From NCBI RefSeq assembly GCF_003402235.1, contig NZ_QEWO01000002.1:682001-746000 (forward strand): DNA of 64,000 nt, given 5' to 3'. Of this stretch, positions 54,391 through 63,261 are shown piece after piece; positions within the stretch are counted from its first letter, which is position 1; every line of letters begins with the position of its first letter. Below the pieces are notes generated by a model. It ran no database searches and was not told the DNA's origin. It saw only the letters and a program-made list of their open reading frames with translations. Position numbers and translations under genes: made by a program. This stretch comes from Parahaliea mediterranea. Its GTDB lineage: Bacteria > Pseudomonadota > Gammaproteobacteria > Pseudomonadales > Halieaceae.

Positions 54391-54762
54391 GTGTCCGAAG
54401 CCCTGATGCAGCGCTACTACCAGACCTACAACAGCGACGATCCACAGGCCCTGGCGGCCTTCTACCACCCCCAGGTGGAGCTGCACTCGGCCCAGGGCGT
54501 GATGCGCGGCCGCGAAGCGGTGCTGGATACCTACCGCTACCTGATTGGTGTGTTTGAAGACCGGATGCAAGCCACCCGGATTGTCATGGAGGGTGACACC
54601 GCCATGGTCGACATTACCGACCAACTAACGGCGCGCAGCGCGGTAGAGGACTTTATGGGCACCGCCCTGGCCGCGGGGGAAACCCTGACCCTCACCCTGC
54701 GCGGGCACTACCGCATTGAAGATGGCCAGTTCCGCCATATCGTGATTGAGGCGCTGGGCTAA
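54391..54762 (+). CDS. NTF2-like (SnoaL) protein
   Basis: A 123-residue compact NTF2 fold: LMQRYYQTYNSDDPQALAAF, VELHSAQGVMRGREAVLDTY, ITDQLTARSAVEDFM and a final GHYRIEDGQFRHIVIEAL. The GTG at 54391 is fixed by AAGGAG 8 bp upstream. Second of two NTF2-like genes (58-bp gap). Sequence alone does not give a reaction. Confidence 0.85.
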   Translation: MSEALMQRYYQTYNSDDPQALAAFYHPQVELHSAQGVMRGREAVLDTYRYLIGVFEDRMQATRIVMEGDTAMVDITDQLTARSAVEDFMGTALAAGETLTLTLRGHYRIEDGQFRHIVIEALG

Positions 54763-54791
54763 CGGGGGCCAGCCCCCCAAGGCAAGCCCCC

Positions 54792-54817
54792 TTGCCCGTC
54801 GCAACGGCGGCGGGCAA
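54792..54817. terminator. Hairpin between convergent NTF2-like and TonB receptor genes
   Basis: TTGCCCG / CGGGCAA stem flanking a 12-nt partly paired loop, between the two convergent stops. A smaller GGGGG-CCAG-CCCCC stem lies just before it. Confidence 0.5.
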
Positions 54818-54827
54818 AGGTTGCGAA

Positions 54828-57101
54828 TTACTGCCCGAAGTCGTAACGCACATCCACGCCCCACACTCGGGTGTTGCCCCAGCTGCTGGCGTACAGGCCA
54901 TCCGGCGGGTTGATGCCGAAGGTCTTCACGTCAAAACCCCCGGTGCGGTACTCCTCGTCCTCCAGATTTTTGCCCCACACCGACAAGCTGAAGCCGCTGC
55001 CGAACAGCTCGCTCAACTCAACCCGCGCATCGAGCAGGGTGTAGTCGTCACCTTCGATCAGCGGCGAGGGCTGCACCTGGAAGTACTGGTCGTCGACGTA
55101 GGCGTAATCCACCCGGATCAACAGGTTGGCAAAATCACCGAGTTGCTTGTTGTAGCGGGCGGTCACGCTGGAGGTCCACTCCGGCGCCAACTGGAAGTGG
55201 TACTGGTCGGACACGTCAATCGGCTCAAGGGTGGCCAGGTCCTGGCTTTGGTAGGTGTCGTACTCCGGGTCCAGCCAGCCGAGGGTGGCGGAGACCTGCA
55301 GCGCATCGGTAATCACCGCCGTCGCCTCCATCTCCACCCCCATCATGGTGGCCGAGGCGGCGTTCTCAATGCGGCTCAAAAAGGTAAAGTTGACCGGATC
55401 CAGGCTGTTCACCTGCACCTGCCAGTCATCCAGCTCCTGGTAGAAGGCGGCGATATTGGTGCGCAAGCGATTATCGAAAAAATCCGCCTTCATGCCGATC
55501 TCAACCGCCTGGATCTCGGCATCGTCGTACTGCGAAAAGTCGGCCACCGTAGTGGCGCGGCCGTTCAGGCCGCCGCTCTTGAAGCCCACCGAATAGCTGC
55601 CATACAGCAGTATTTCGTCCGCCGGGGCATAGCTCACCGTTACCCGGGGCGAGAAGTTGTCGGTGTCAAAGGTATTGGTGGGCGCCAGCTCGCTAACCGG
55701 CAGGGTGGCGCCGGTGGGCGGGAAAAACAGGCTGGAATCCACCACCTTCTCCTCGTCGGTATAACGCCCGCCAAGGGATGCCTTCCAGCGCTCGTTGAAG
55801 TGATAGGTGGCCTCGGCGTACACCGCCCAGGTATCGGTTTCGGTATCCAGCGAAATCACCGTGTTGGGCACCGGCGAGGCAAACTGCTGCTGCAGCACAT
55901 AGCTGCCCTCATCGGCACTCAAGAAGATGCCCGACACAATCTGCAGGTCGCCATTCAGGGCTGAGCCGAGAAACTGGAATTCCTGGGTGAACAGCTCGTA
56001 GTCCTGGTCCAGCGGCCCGGAGATGAAATAGTAGGGCATTGAGGTGCGGAAGCTGCTGAGCTGGGTACGCCGCTGCCCAGTGAGGGACTTGATCACCAGG
56101 TCGTCAATGGGGCCCACGTCACCCAGGGTAAAGTTGAGGGTCAGGCCGTTGAATTTCTGGTCGAACTGGTCGTAAACCTCCTCCACCGTGGTCACTTCCC
56201 GGTCCAGGCCCGGGTCACTGGTGCTGGAAATACCGGGGAATACTACCTCCAGGCCCGCCTCCACCAGGGTCGGCTGCCAGCCATTGGGGGTCTGGTCGGC
56301 GTCAAACCAGTCGAACACATAGTCCGCGCTAAACCAGTCGGTAACATCCGCCGCCAGCGCCAGGCGGGCGGTTTTGTAGTCCTTGTCGTTGAGGTCGGAG
56401 AAGCTGGTGTTCTCAATCAGGCCATCGCGCTGCTGCTGGCCGTAACTGAGCCGGGCGGCAAAACCGTCCATCATCGGCACGTTCACGCTGAACTTGCCGC
56501 CGCGCAGGTTATCGCTGCCCAGGTTGCCCACCACGTAGCCTTCGAATTCATCATGCGGGCGCACGGTGGTGATATTGATGGCGCCGCCGGCGGTGTTCTT
56601 GCCGAACAGGGTGCCCTGGGGGCCGCGCAGGATTTCAATCTGCTGGATGTCGATCAGGTCGAAAAAGGCACCCTGCATACGCGAAATATAGAAGCCGTCG
56701 ACATAGGTGCCCACCATCGGCTCCTCGGTGATGATGTCGTCGGTGCGGCACATGCCGCGCAGGCAGGCAGCCAGCGAGCTGTCGCCGCCAGCGCCGCGCT
56801 GCAACTGCAGGTTCGGGGTGGTGGTGGAAATAGTGGTGAGGGTCTCCAGCCCCAGTTCGCGCAGGGTATTCTGGGAATAGGCGGTCACCGCTATGGGCGT
56901 TTGCTGCAGGCTCTCCTCTACCTTGCGCGCGGTCACCACCACCTCCTCCAAGGCGCCCTGGGCCAGGGCCATGGGCGACGCGGCGCTGGCCAGTGCCAGG
57001 GCTGGCACCAGGGCCGCCATCCGGGCAGTTGCGGCGCGACGGGGGCGGCTCCGCCCGGCCGGAAAATGGCTTGTGTGCTGTGACTGGATAGTACGGCGCA
57101 T
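54828..57101 (-). CDS. TonB-dependent outer-membrane receptor
   Basis: A 757-residue receptor. Signal peptide about residues 25-48 (MAALVPALALASAASPMALA), TonB box-like LEEVVVTARK, plug domain (about 55-180) with QQTPIAVTAYS, VGTYVDGFYISRMQGA, IDIQQIEILRGPQGTLFGKN and TAGGAINITT, then a 22-strand barrel ending GVDVRYDFGQ. The plug style matches the Sphingomonas/Halieaceae OMR group, not classic siderophore receptors. It probably takes up an organic substrate. Divergent from the molybdopterin oxidoreductase, so the pair may serve one pathway. Confidence 0.92.
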   Translation of the reverse strand: MRRTIQSQHTSHFPAGRSRPRRAATARMAALVPALALASAASPMALAQGALEEVVVTARKVEESLQQTPIAVTAYSQNTLRELGLETLTTISTTTPNLQLQRGAGGDSSLAACLRGMCRTDDIITEEPMVGTYVDGFYISRMQGAFFDLIDIQQIEILRGPQGTLFGKNTAGGAINITTVRPHDEFEGYVVGNLGSDNLRGGKFSVNVPMMDGFAARLSYGQQQRDGLIENTSFSDLNDKDYKTARLALAADVTDWFSADYVFDWFDADQTPNGWQPTLVEAGLEVVFPGISSTSDPGLDREVTTVEEVYDQFDQKFNGLTLNFTLGDVGPIDDLVIKSLTGQRRTQLSSFRTSMPYYFISGPLDQDYELFTQEFQFLGSALNGDLQIVSGIFLSADEGSYVLQQQFASPVPNTVISLDTETDTWAVYAEATYHFNERWKASLGGRYTDEEKVVDSSLFFPPTGATLPVSELAPTNTFDTDNFSPRVTVSYAPADEILLYGSYSVGFKSGGLNGRATTVADFSQYDDAEIQAVEIGMKADFFDNRLRTNIAAFYQELDDWQVQVNSLDPVNFTFLSRIENAASATMMGVEMEATAVITDALQVSATLGWLDPEYDTYQSQDLATLEPIDVSDQYHFQLAPEWTSSVTARYNKQLGDFANLLIRVDYAYVDDQYFQVQPSPLIEGDDYTLLDARVELSELFGSGFSLSVWGKNLEDEEYRTGGFDVKTFGINPPDGLYASSWGNTRVWGVDVRYDFGQ

Positions 57102-57186
57102 GTTTACCCACCTCTGTGTAATCGTTATTTGCAATCGCGGGGTTGGCGGGCGCGCGGCATGGGTTGCGCGTGCCCGGCTCACTACA

Positions 57187-57208
57187 AAACATATCACTTT
57201 CAATGTTT
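57187..57208. promoter_or_regulatory. Candidate operator/promoter in the TonB receptor - oxidoreductase gap
   Basis: An inverted repeat AAACAT-N10-ATGTTT at the most AT-rich point of the 294-bp divergent region, overlapping a perfect TATAAT (57208-57213). No clear -35 was seen. Confidence 0.4.
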
Positions 57209-57395
57209 ATAATGGAAGTTGTTTATCAATAGCTGCCGAAGTGGCAGTACAGTTTATTGGTACAGCGCCCTCTACCGGCGCACACCGGCTGGCAAATCGC
57301 CGGGGCTCTGATATGTTTTTTTAGGCAACTGGCCAAACGCTGCGCAGCGCCAGCGCCACACAGCAACGTCCATACACAATAAAAGAGGACGCGCC

Positions 57396-59609
57396 ATGCC
57401 CACCGAGCCGCACCGGGAAACCTGCCACACTCCCCACAAAACCGTCCGCCACACATTCTGCCGCGCCTGTCACGCCTGCTGCAGCGTGCTGGTGGACATC
57501 GAGGACGGCGTTGCCACCGCCGTGCGCGGCAATCGCGACAGCCCGCTATACCAGGGCTTTTGCTGCATCAAGGGCCAGCACTACGCCGACCAGTGCAACC
57601 ACCCCACCCGCCTGCTGCACTCACTCAAGCGCCAGGTGGATGGCAGCTACCGGCCCCTGCCTGTACAACAGGCTATCGATGAAATTGGCGACAAACTGCT
57701 GGCCATTCGCGAGCGTCATGGCCCCCGGGCCATTGCCGCCTACATCGGCACCTTTGGCTCCACCTCCTCCTCGGCCAATACCCTGCTGTCCTCGGCCCTG
57801 ATGGACGCCATTGGCAGCCCCATGAACTTCTCCTCCAACACCATCGACCAGCCCGGCAAGTTTGTGGCCGCCGCCCTGTTCGGCGAATGGATGGCCCCCA
57901 GCAACAACTTTGCCGAGGCCGACGTGGTGATGCTGATTGGCCTGAACCCGCTGGTGTCAATGTCGGGCGGCATGCCGCACACCAACCCCGGCAGGCACCT
58001 GACCGCGGCCCTGAAACGCGGCATGCAGTTGCTGGTGATCGACCCGCGCCGTTCGGAAACCGCGCGCCGGGCCACCATTCACCTGCAAAGCGCCCCGGGC
58101 TGCGATGTACTGATTCTGGCGGCCATGCTGCGCACTATCATTGCCGATGACCTCATCGACCGTGACTTTGTGGCCGCCCACACCCGGGGGCTGGCGGCCC
58201 TGCAGGCGGCGGTGGCGCCCTTCACGCCCGAGCGGGTGGCCCGCGAGGCGGGCGTGGATGCCGCCACCCTTATCGACATGGCCCACACCTTCGCCCGCGC
58301 CGGCAAGGGCGTGGCCACCGCCGGCACCGGGCCCAATATGTCCGGCAACACCACCCTGCTGGAATACCTGGTGCGCTGCCTGAACACCGTGTGCGGGCGC
58401 TGGGCGCGGGCCGGCGAGCGGGTGATAGAGCCCGGCACCCTGAGCGAATTCATCCAGCCCCGGGCCCAGGCCATGGACCCGCGCCCCGAGTGGGCCTACG
58501 GCTTTGGCGAACCCCTGGTGCGCGGACTGGCCAACACCGCGGCGGGCCTGCCCACCGCCGCCCTGCCCGACGAGATCCTGCGCCAGGACGAGGGCCGGGT
58601 GCGGGCGCTGATCAGCCACGGCGGCAACCCGGTGTCCGTGTGGCCAGACCAGATCAAAACCCTGGCCGCCTACGAGGCGCTGGAGCTGAGCGTGCAGATC
58701 GACCTGCGCATGTCCGCCAGCGCCAGCTGCAGCGACTACGTGATCGCCGCGCGCCACCCGCTGGAAATGCCGGGCATTTCCCTGGTTCACGAATTCATGA
58801 GTAGTTACGCGCCGGGCTTTGGCACGGTGGCCCCCTGGGCCCAGTACACCGATGCGGTGGTAGAGCCACCGAAAGACTCCGATGTCATCGAGGACTGGCG
58901 TTTTTTCTACCGGCTGGCCCAGCGCATGGGCCTGCCACTGACGGTAAAGCCCATTCTCTGGGCCGGCGAATCCGCCACCGCGCCCTGGCCACTGGATATG
59001 CAGCACGAACCCGACACCGAGGCCTTATTCGAGCAGATCACCCGCAATGCGCGAGTGCCGCTGGCGGAGGTAAAGCGCCACCCCGGCGGCGCGATTTTCG
59101 ATGAGCCCGCCGTTCATGTAGCGGCCGCCGAGCCGGGCTGGCAGGGCCGGTTGGACCTTGGCAATGCACAGATGATGGCGCTGCTGGCGCAGCAATTGGA
59201 GCGCGCCACAACCGCACTGGAGGCACACCCCTACCGGCTGATTTCACGCCGCCAGATCAACGTACTCAATTCCACCGGCCACGAACTGCCGGGCCAAACC
59301 CACGGCAAGGCCTACAACCCCGCCTACCTGCACCCGCTGGACCTGGCGGCCCTGGGAGTGGATGCCGGCGCGCGCATACGCATCCGTTCGGCGCGCGCGG
59401 ACATTACCGCCATCGCCGAGGCGGACAACAACCTGCGCCGGGGCACCGTATCCATGACCCACGGCTGGGGCGACCGCCTGGACCCAAGCCTGGATATCAG
59501 CGAAGTGGGCAGCTCCACCGCGCGCCTGATCGCCAACGACGTGGACTACGAGCCCTTCACCGGCCTGCCACGCATGAGCAACATTCCGGTTTCGGTGCAG
59601 GCGTTGTAG
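57396..59609 (+). CDS. Molybdopterin-dependent oxidoreductase
   Basis: A 737-residue enzyme of the formate dehydrogenase/DMSO reductase family. N-terminal [4Fe-4S] motif C22-x2-C25-x3-C29 ... CCIKG (Cys57), then the cofactor domains (GSTSSSANTLLSSALMDAIG, LIGLNPLVSMSGGMPHTNPG, LVIDPRRSETA) and the C-terminal lid (NSTGHELPG, HPLDLAALGVDAGARIRI). No signal peptide, so cytoplasmic. Subunits, chaperones and electron carriers are not adjacent. The group includes many uncharacterised catabolic oxidoreductases; the substrate may be imported by the divergent TonB receptor. Confidence 0.9.
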   Translation: MPTEPHRETCHTPHKTVRHTFCRACHACCSVLVDIEDGVATAVRGNRDSPLYQGFCCIKGQHYADQCNHPTRLLHSLKRQVDGSYRPLPVQQAIDEIGDKLLAIRERHGPRAIAAYIGTFGSTSSSANTLLSSALMDAIGSPMNFSSNTIDQPGKFVAAALFGEWMAPSNNFAEADVVMLIGLNPLVSMSGGMPHTNPGRHLTAALKRGMQLLVIDPRRSETARRATIHLQSAPGCDVLILAAMLRTIIADDLIDRDFVAAHTRGLAALQAAVAPFTPERVAREAGVDAATLIDMAHTFARAGKGVATAGTGPNMSGNTTLLEYLVRCLNTVCGRWARAGERVIEPGTLSEFIQPRAQAMDPRPEWAYGFGEPLVRGLANTAAGLPTAALPDEILRQDEGRVRALISHGGNPVSVWPDQIKTLAAYEALELSVQIDLRMSASASCSDYVIAARHPLEMPGISLVHEFMSSYAPGFGTVAPWAQYTDAVVEPPKDSDVIEDWRFFYRLAQRMGLPLTVKPILWAGESATAPWPLDMQHEPDTEALFEQITRNARVPLAEVKRHPGGAIFDEPAVHVAAAEPGWQGRLDLGNAQMMALLAQQLERATTALEAHPYRLISRRQINVLNSTGHELPGQTHGKAYNPAYLHPLDLAALGVDAGARIRIRSARADITAIAEADNNLRRGTVSMTHGWGDRLDPSLDISEVGSSTARLIANDVDYEPFTGLPRMSNIPVSVQAL

Positions 59610-59641
59610 GCCTGCAGGCCCGCAAAGAAAGAACCATGCTT

Positions 59642-60538
59642 TCAGCTGGACAACAGTGACTTCGACGCTCGCCCCTTCACGCAGGTGGTTAATTCCGTCA
59701 GCAGCGCTGTCGATGCACGCGCTACCTGCCAGTACAGCGGCACATCCAGATAGCTGTTATCAGCGAGCGGGACCAATTCGCCACTTGCAATCAACGGCGC
59801 CACTAAAACCTCCGGCTGCATTCCCCACCCCATACCGGCCTGGGCGGCGGTAATGAACGCCTCGGTGGAGGGCAGCAGGTGTCGCGGGATGTCTACACGC
59901 CGCCGGCAATGGCGACGCACCCAGTGGGATTGCAGCGTATCCTTGTTGTTAAAGGCCAGGCTGGGCGCCGCCGCCAATGACTTTGCGCCAAGCCCACGTG
60001 AAAAGTACTGCCGCACAAAAGTCGGGCTGGCGGCCGCAATGTAGCGCATAGCTCCCAACGCCACACATTTACAACCAGCCGGTGGTTCGGCACTGTCGGT
60101 CACGGCGGCCATGACTTTGCCATTGCGCAACCAATCCGCCGTATGTCCTTCGTCATCAACCACAACCTCCATCAGGGCGTCGCTCTGTGCGGCATAGTCT
60201 GCCACCGCCCCGGTGAACCAGGTGGCCAGGCTATCTGCATTCACCGCCACGGGTACTGCCACTCGCGACACCTCACCGCCCAGCAGTTGCGGCATTCCCT
60301 TGCGCAGTTGCTGCTCCAGGAGCATCACCTGGCCCACGTGCAAGCACAATCGGCGGCCTGCGTCGGTTGCAACACAGGGCTGCGCTCGCTCGACCAGCGC
60401 ACAGCCCACTCTTTCCTCTAACGCCCGGATACGCTGGGAGACGGCAGACGGCGTAACGTTGAGCACCTGGGCCGCGCGTTCAAAACTGCCTTCACGGACA
60501 ACCGCAGACAGGGCGGACAATGCAGAATAGTCGAACAT
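59642..60538 (-). CDS. argP: LysR regulator ArgP (IciA/LysG family)
   Basis: A 298-residue LysR regulator. HTH at about residues 4-62 (DYSALSALSAVVREGSFERA, VTPSAVSQRIRALEERVG) and an effector domain (VAVPVAVNADSLATWF, MAAVTDSAEPPAGCKCVALG). That last region is typical of ArgP/LysG, which sense lysine or arginine. Divergent from a LysE/ArgO exporter gene with an inverted repeat over its own start, the classic arrangement for this regulator. Confidence 0.93.
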   Translation of the reverse strand: MFDYSALSALSAVVREGSFERAAQVLNVTPSAVSQRIRALEERVGCALVERAQPCVATDAGRRLCLHVGQVMLLEQQLRKGMPQLLGGEVSRVAVPVAVNADSLATWFTGAVADYAAQSDALMEVVVDDEGHTADWLRNGKVMAAVTDSAEPPAGCKCVALGAMRYIAAASPTFVRQYFSRGLGAKSLAAAPSLAFNNKDTLQSHWVRRHCRRRVDIPRHLLPSTEAFITAAQAGMGWGMQPEVLVAPLIASGELVPLADNSYLDVPLYWQVARASTALLTELTTCVKGRASKSLLSS

Positions 60539-60551
60539 TAGTAGTCCTAAT
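60537..60551. promoter_or_regulatory. ArgP box
   Basis: ATTAG-N5-CTAAT, containing T-N11-A, directly over the argP start codon in the divergent argP - exporter region. Confidence 0.6.
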
Positions 60552-60606
60552 GCAGGTTTAGTTTTTGTAGTTTTACTTATGAATGGTGCATTGGCAATGT
60601 GCGCCG

Positions 60607-61251
60607 ATGATTCAGGACATTACACATCAGGCAGCCTCCGCATACACGCAAGGGCTGGCCTTGAGCCTTGGGCTCATCATCGCCATCGGTGCGCAGAACG
60701 CCTTCGTACTCCGGCAGGGGCTGCGTCGAGAGCACATTGGCAGTATCGCCCTGTTCTGTGCCCTGGCAGATGCCCTACTGATTACCGCCGGCGTGCTGGG
60801 CATGGCGCAGGCCTTGGGTGAGCGTGAGTGGCTGGCCAGGCTCATGGCGCTGGCTGGAACCGCCTTTCTCGCCGTCTACGGCTGGCAGGCCCTGCAAAGA
60901 GCCCGACAACCCGAGACGATGACAGTGGCCGGCACGGGAGAGGCCATCAGCCTGGCCAAGGCGCTGTCACAGGCCGCCGCATTTACCCTGCTCAACCCCC
61001 ACGTCTACTTGGATACTGTCCTTCTGGTGGGAACAGCCGGTGCGCAGCAGCACCCTGAACTGCAAGCCTGGTTTATTGCCGGCGCCTGCAGCGCCAGCTT
61101 TATCTGGTTTGGCGCGCTGGGTTATGGTGCGCGCTGGCTCGCGCCCTGGTTTGCACAACCCAAGTCCTGGCAACTGCTGGACGGACTCATTGGCATCATC
61201 ATGTGGGTGCTCGCCACACTGCTGGTACAACATGCGATAACCGCAAACTAG
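60607..61251 (+). CDS. LysE/ArgO family amino-acid exporter
   Basis: A 214-residue inner-membrane exporter with five to six spans. LGLIIAIGAQNAFVLRQGLRRE (first span and signature) and a later FTLLNPHVYLDTVLLVGT are the LysE hallmarks. It would export lysine or arginine when ArgP senses excess. I take the ATG at 60607; GTG 60583 or ATG 60579 are possible and no ribosome site is clear. Followed after 9 bp by paiB. Confidence 0.9.
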   Translation: MIQDITHQAASAYTQGLALSLGLIIAIGAQNAFVLRQGLRREHIGSIALFCALADALLITAGVLGMAQALGEREWLARLMALAGTAFLAVYGWQALQRARQPETMTVAGTGEAISLAKALSQAAAFTLLNPHVYLDTVLLVGTAGAQQHPELQAWFIAGACSASFIWFGALGYGARWLAPWFAQPKSWQLLDGLIGIIMWVLATLLVQHAITAN

Positions 61252-61260
61252 GGCAACAGA

Positions 61261-61893
61261 ATGCACTTCAGAGATAAGCACCAATTCCCAGCAACAAGTG
61301 ACCTTGGCGACTTCATTGACAGCAACCCACTCGGAACCTGGGTAACAGAAGGAAACGCCAGGCTAACCGTCAATCATCTACCGCTGTACCTCGACCGCAC
61401 CAGCGGGCCGTGCGGCACGCTGATTGGCCATGTGGCACGATCCAACCCGGTCTGGCAGGCGCTTGACCATAGCACCCCATCGGTCGTCGTTTTCCACGGA
61501 CCACAGGCGTATATCACGCCCAGCTGGTATCTGGCCAAACAGGAGCACGGAAAAGTTGTTCCAACATGGAACTATGCAGTCGTTCACGCACACGGTATTG
61601 CCCGGGCCGTCGAAGATCGCCAATGGCTGCTTCACATGCTCAACAAACTCACCGACGCCAACGAATCAGCTCAACCCACACCGTGGTCGGTAGACGACGC
61701 CCCCCCGGAATACATTGATGGGATGTTAAAAGCGATCATCGGTATTGAAATCCCTATTGACCGCCTGGAAGGGAAATTAAAAGCCAGTCAGGACAAAGCA
61801 CTTCGCGAGCGAATGAGCGTTGCCAAAGGGTTAAGCGAAGCACCAAGCCTCAATGCGAATTTGATGGCCGCACTGGTTGAACCCGACGGCTGA
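61261..61893 (+). CDS. PaiB-type FMN-binding protein
   Basis: A 210-residue FMN-binding split-barrel protein of the PaiB family (MHFRDKHQFPATSDLGDFID, TVNHLPLYLD, VVVFHGPQAYITPSWY, KVVPTWNYAVVHAHG). In Bacillus PaiB affects sporulation and protease genes. In proteobacteria it often follows amino-acid exporters, as here (9 bp after the LysE-type gene). Its activity is not established. Confidence 0.9.
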   Translation: MHFRDKHQFPATSDLGDFIDSNPLGTWVTEGNARLTVNHLPLYLDRTSGPCGTLIGHVARSNPVWQALDHSTPSVVVFHGPQAYITPSWYLAKQEHGKVVPTWNYAVVHAHGIARAVEDRQWLLHMLNKLTDANESAQPTPWSVDDAPPEYIDGMLKAIIGIEIPIDRLEGKLKASQDKALRERMSVAKGLSEAPSLNANLMAALVEPDG

Positions 61894-61917
61894 ATAGCCG
61901 TTGCGCCAAGCAATACA

Positions 61918-63261
61918 TCACACCGCACCCACCTCCATGGCCCGCCCCGCACGCCAGTAGGCGAAGGCCGCCAGCAGGGGTGTGGCGCTGATGGCCAGCA
62001 GGGAGTAGCGCACAGCGGCGTCGCCGTATTGCGGCGTCAGGCGGGCGTTGAGATCGCCAATCAGCAAGGGGCCAAGCCCGGTACCGACGAGGCTGGCGAT
62101 CATGGACCAGGTAGCCGCAGCCACCGAACGGCTATGGCCGGGCACCAGTTGCACGGCCAGTGACATGGCCGCAGGCGACCAGCAGGACGCCACCAGCGAC
62201 GCGGCAATGGACAGTACAAACGCCTGGGGCATCACACCAAACAGCCGTGGTTCCGTGGGATACAGGTAAAAGCCGCAGGCCAGCGGCACCAGCAGCAGGC
62301 AGGACAGGGCGGGCAGCCACACGTACCAGCGCCGGTCGCGCTGGGCCAGGCGGTCCAGCAGGTAGCCAAACAGCACCGCCCCCACCACGGTGGGCAGGGC
62401 GCTGGTCACGAAATACCAGCCGCCGGCCTCCGCCGCCCCCATGCCGTACACCCGGCGCAGGAAGGTGGGCTCCCACAGGGCGCGGCCCATGCTGGGAATG
62501 TTAATGAGGCAGGCAGCCAGGGTCAGGTACACAAAGGGCCGAATGGCGGCGAGTTGGCGCAGCTGGCGCCACAACCCCTGGCCCTTGTGGTGGGCGCCGC
62601 CCTGGCGGTAGTCGCGCACGGTGAGCACAAACAGCATAGCCAGCAGCACGCCGGGCAGACCCACGCTGATCAGCGCCGTGCGCCAGCCCCACTGGGCGCT
62701 GGCCCAACCGCCGTACACGGTGCCCACCGCCAGGCCGGCAATGGCGCCCACTGTCAGTAATGACATGGCGCGGGCGCGGCGCTCGGGGGCCACGTACTCG
62801 GCAATCATGGCCTGGTTGGGCGGGCTGGCCCCGGCCTCCCCCAGCCCGACGCCCAGGCGAGTGAGCGCCAGCTGGGTGAAGTTCTGCGCCAGGCCGCCGA
62901 GGGCCGTCATCAGGCTCCAGCTGAACAGGGCCAGCGACACGACCTTGGGCCGCGACCAGGCATCCGCCAGCCGCGCCAGGGGAATGCCCGCGAGGAAGTA
63001 GGTCAGTGCAAAGGCGAGCCCCATGACAAAACCCATCTGGCGGTCGCTGAGGGCGAGGTCGAGGCGGATGTCGTCCACCATCACCGACAGGATGGTGCGA
63101 TCGCAGGTGTTGAAGATGGTGACCAGGAAAATCAGCAGCAGCACGTAGCGGGTATAGGCCCGCGTGGGGGGCGCTGTCTCTGGCACTGGCGCTGACTCCG
63201 GCTCTGGCATCGCCGCCAGCACGGCTGCTGGCCCAGCGCCAGGCCCAGCTTCAGAGCTCAC
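61918..63261 (-). CDS. MFS transporter (spinster/ACS-like)
   Basis: A 447-residue, 12-span major facilitator. Motif A GIPLARLADAWSRPKVVS (between TM2 and TM3), GVGLGEAGASPPNQAMIAEY in TM4 and YGMGAAEAGGWYFV. The N-terminus is a low-complexity PEPESAPVPETAPP run, and a start at the ATG near 63210 is also possible. Its start overlaps the upstream flavoprotein stop by 11 bp, so the two are co-transcribed. It probably imports the substrate or exports the product of that enzyme. Confidence 0.88.
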   Translation of the reverse strand: MSSEAGPGAGPAAVLAAMPEPESAPVPETAPPTRAYTRYVLLLIFLVTIFNTCDRTILSVMVDDIRLDLALSDRQMGFVMGLAFALTYFLAGIPLARLADAWSRPKVVSLALFSWSLMTALGGLAQNFTQLALTRLGVGLGEAGASPPNQAMIAEYVAPERRARAMSLLTVGAIAGLAVGTVYGGWASAQWGWRTALISVGLPGVLLAMLFVLTVRDYRQGGAHHKGQGLWRQLRQLAAIRPFVYLTLAACLINIPSMGRALWEPTFLRRVYGMGAAEAGGWYFVTSALPTVVGAVLFGYLLDRLAQRDRRWYVWLPALSCLLLVPLACGFYLYPTEPRLFGVMPQAFVLSIAASLVASCWSPAAMSLAVQLVPGHSRSVAAATWSMIASLVGTGLGPLLIGDLNARLTPQYGDAAVRYSLLAISATPLLAAFAYWRAGRAMEVGAV

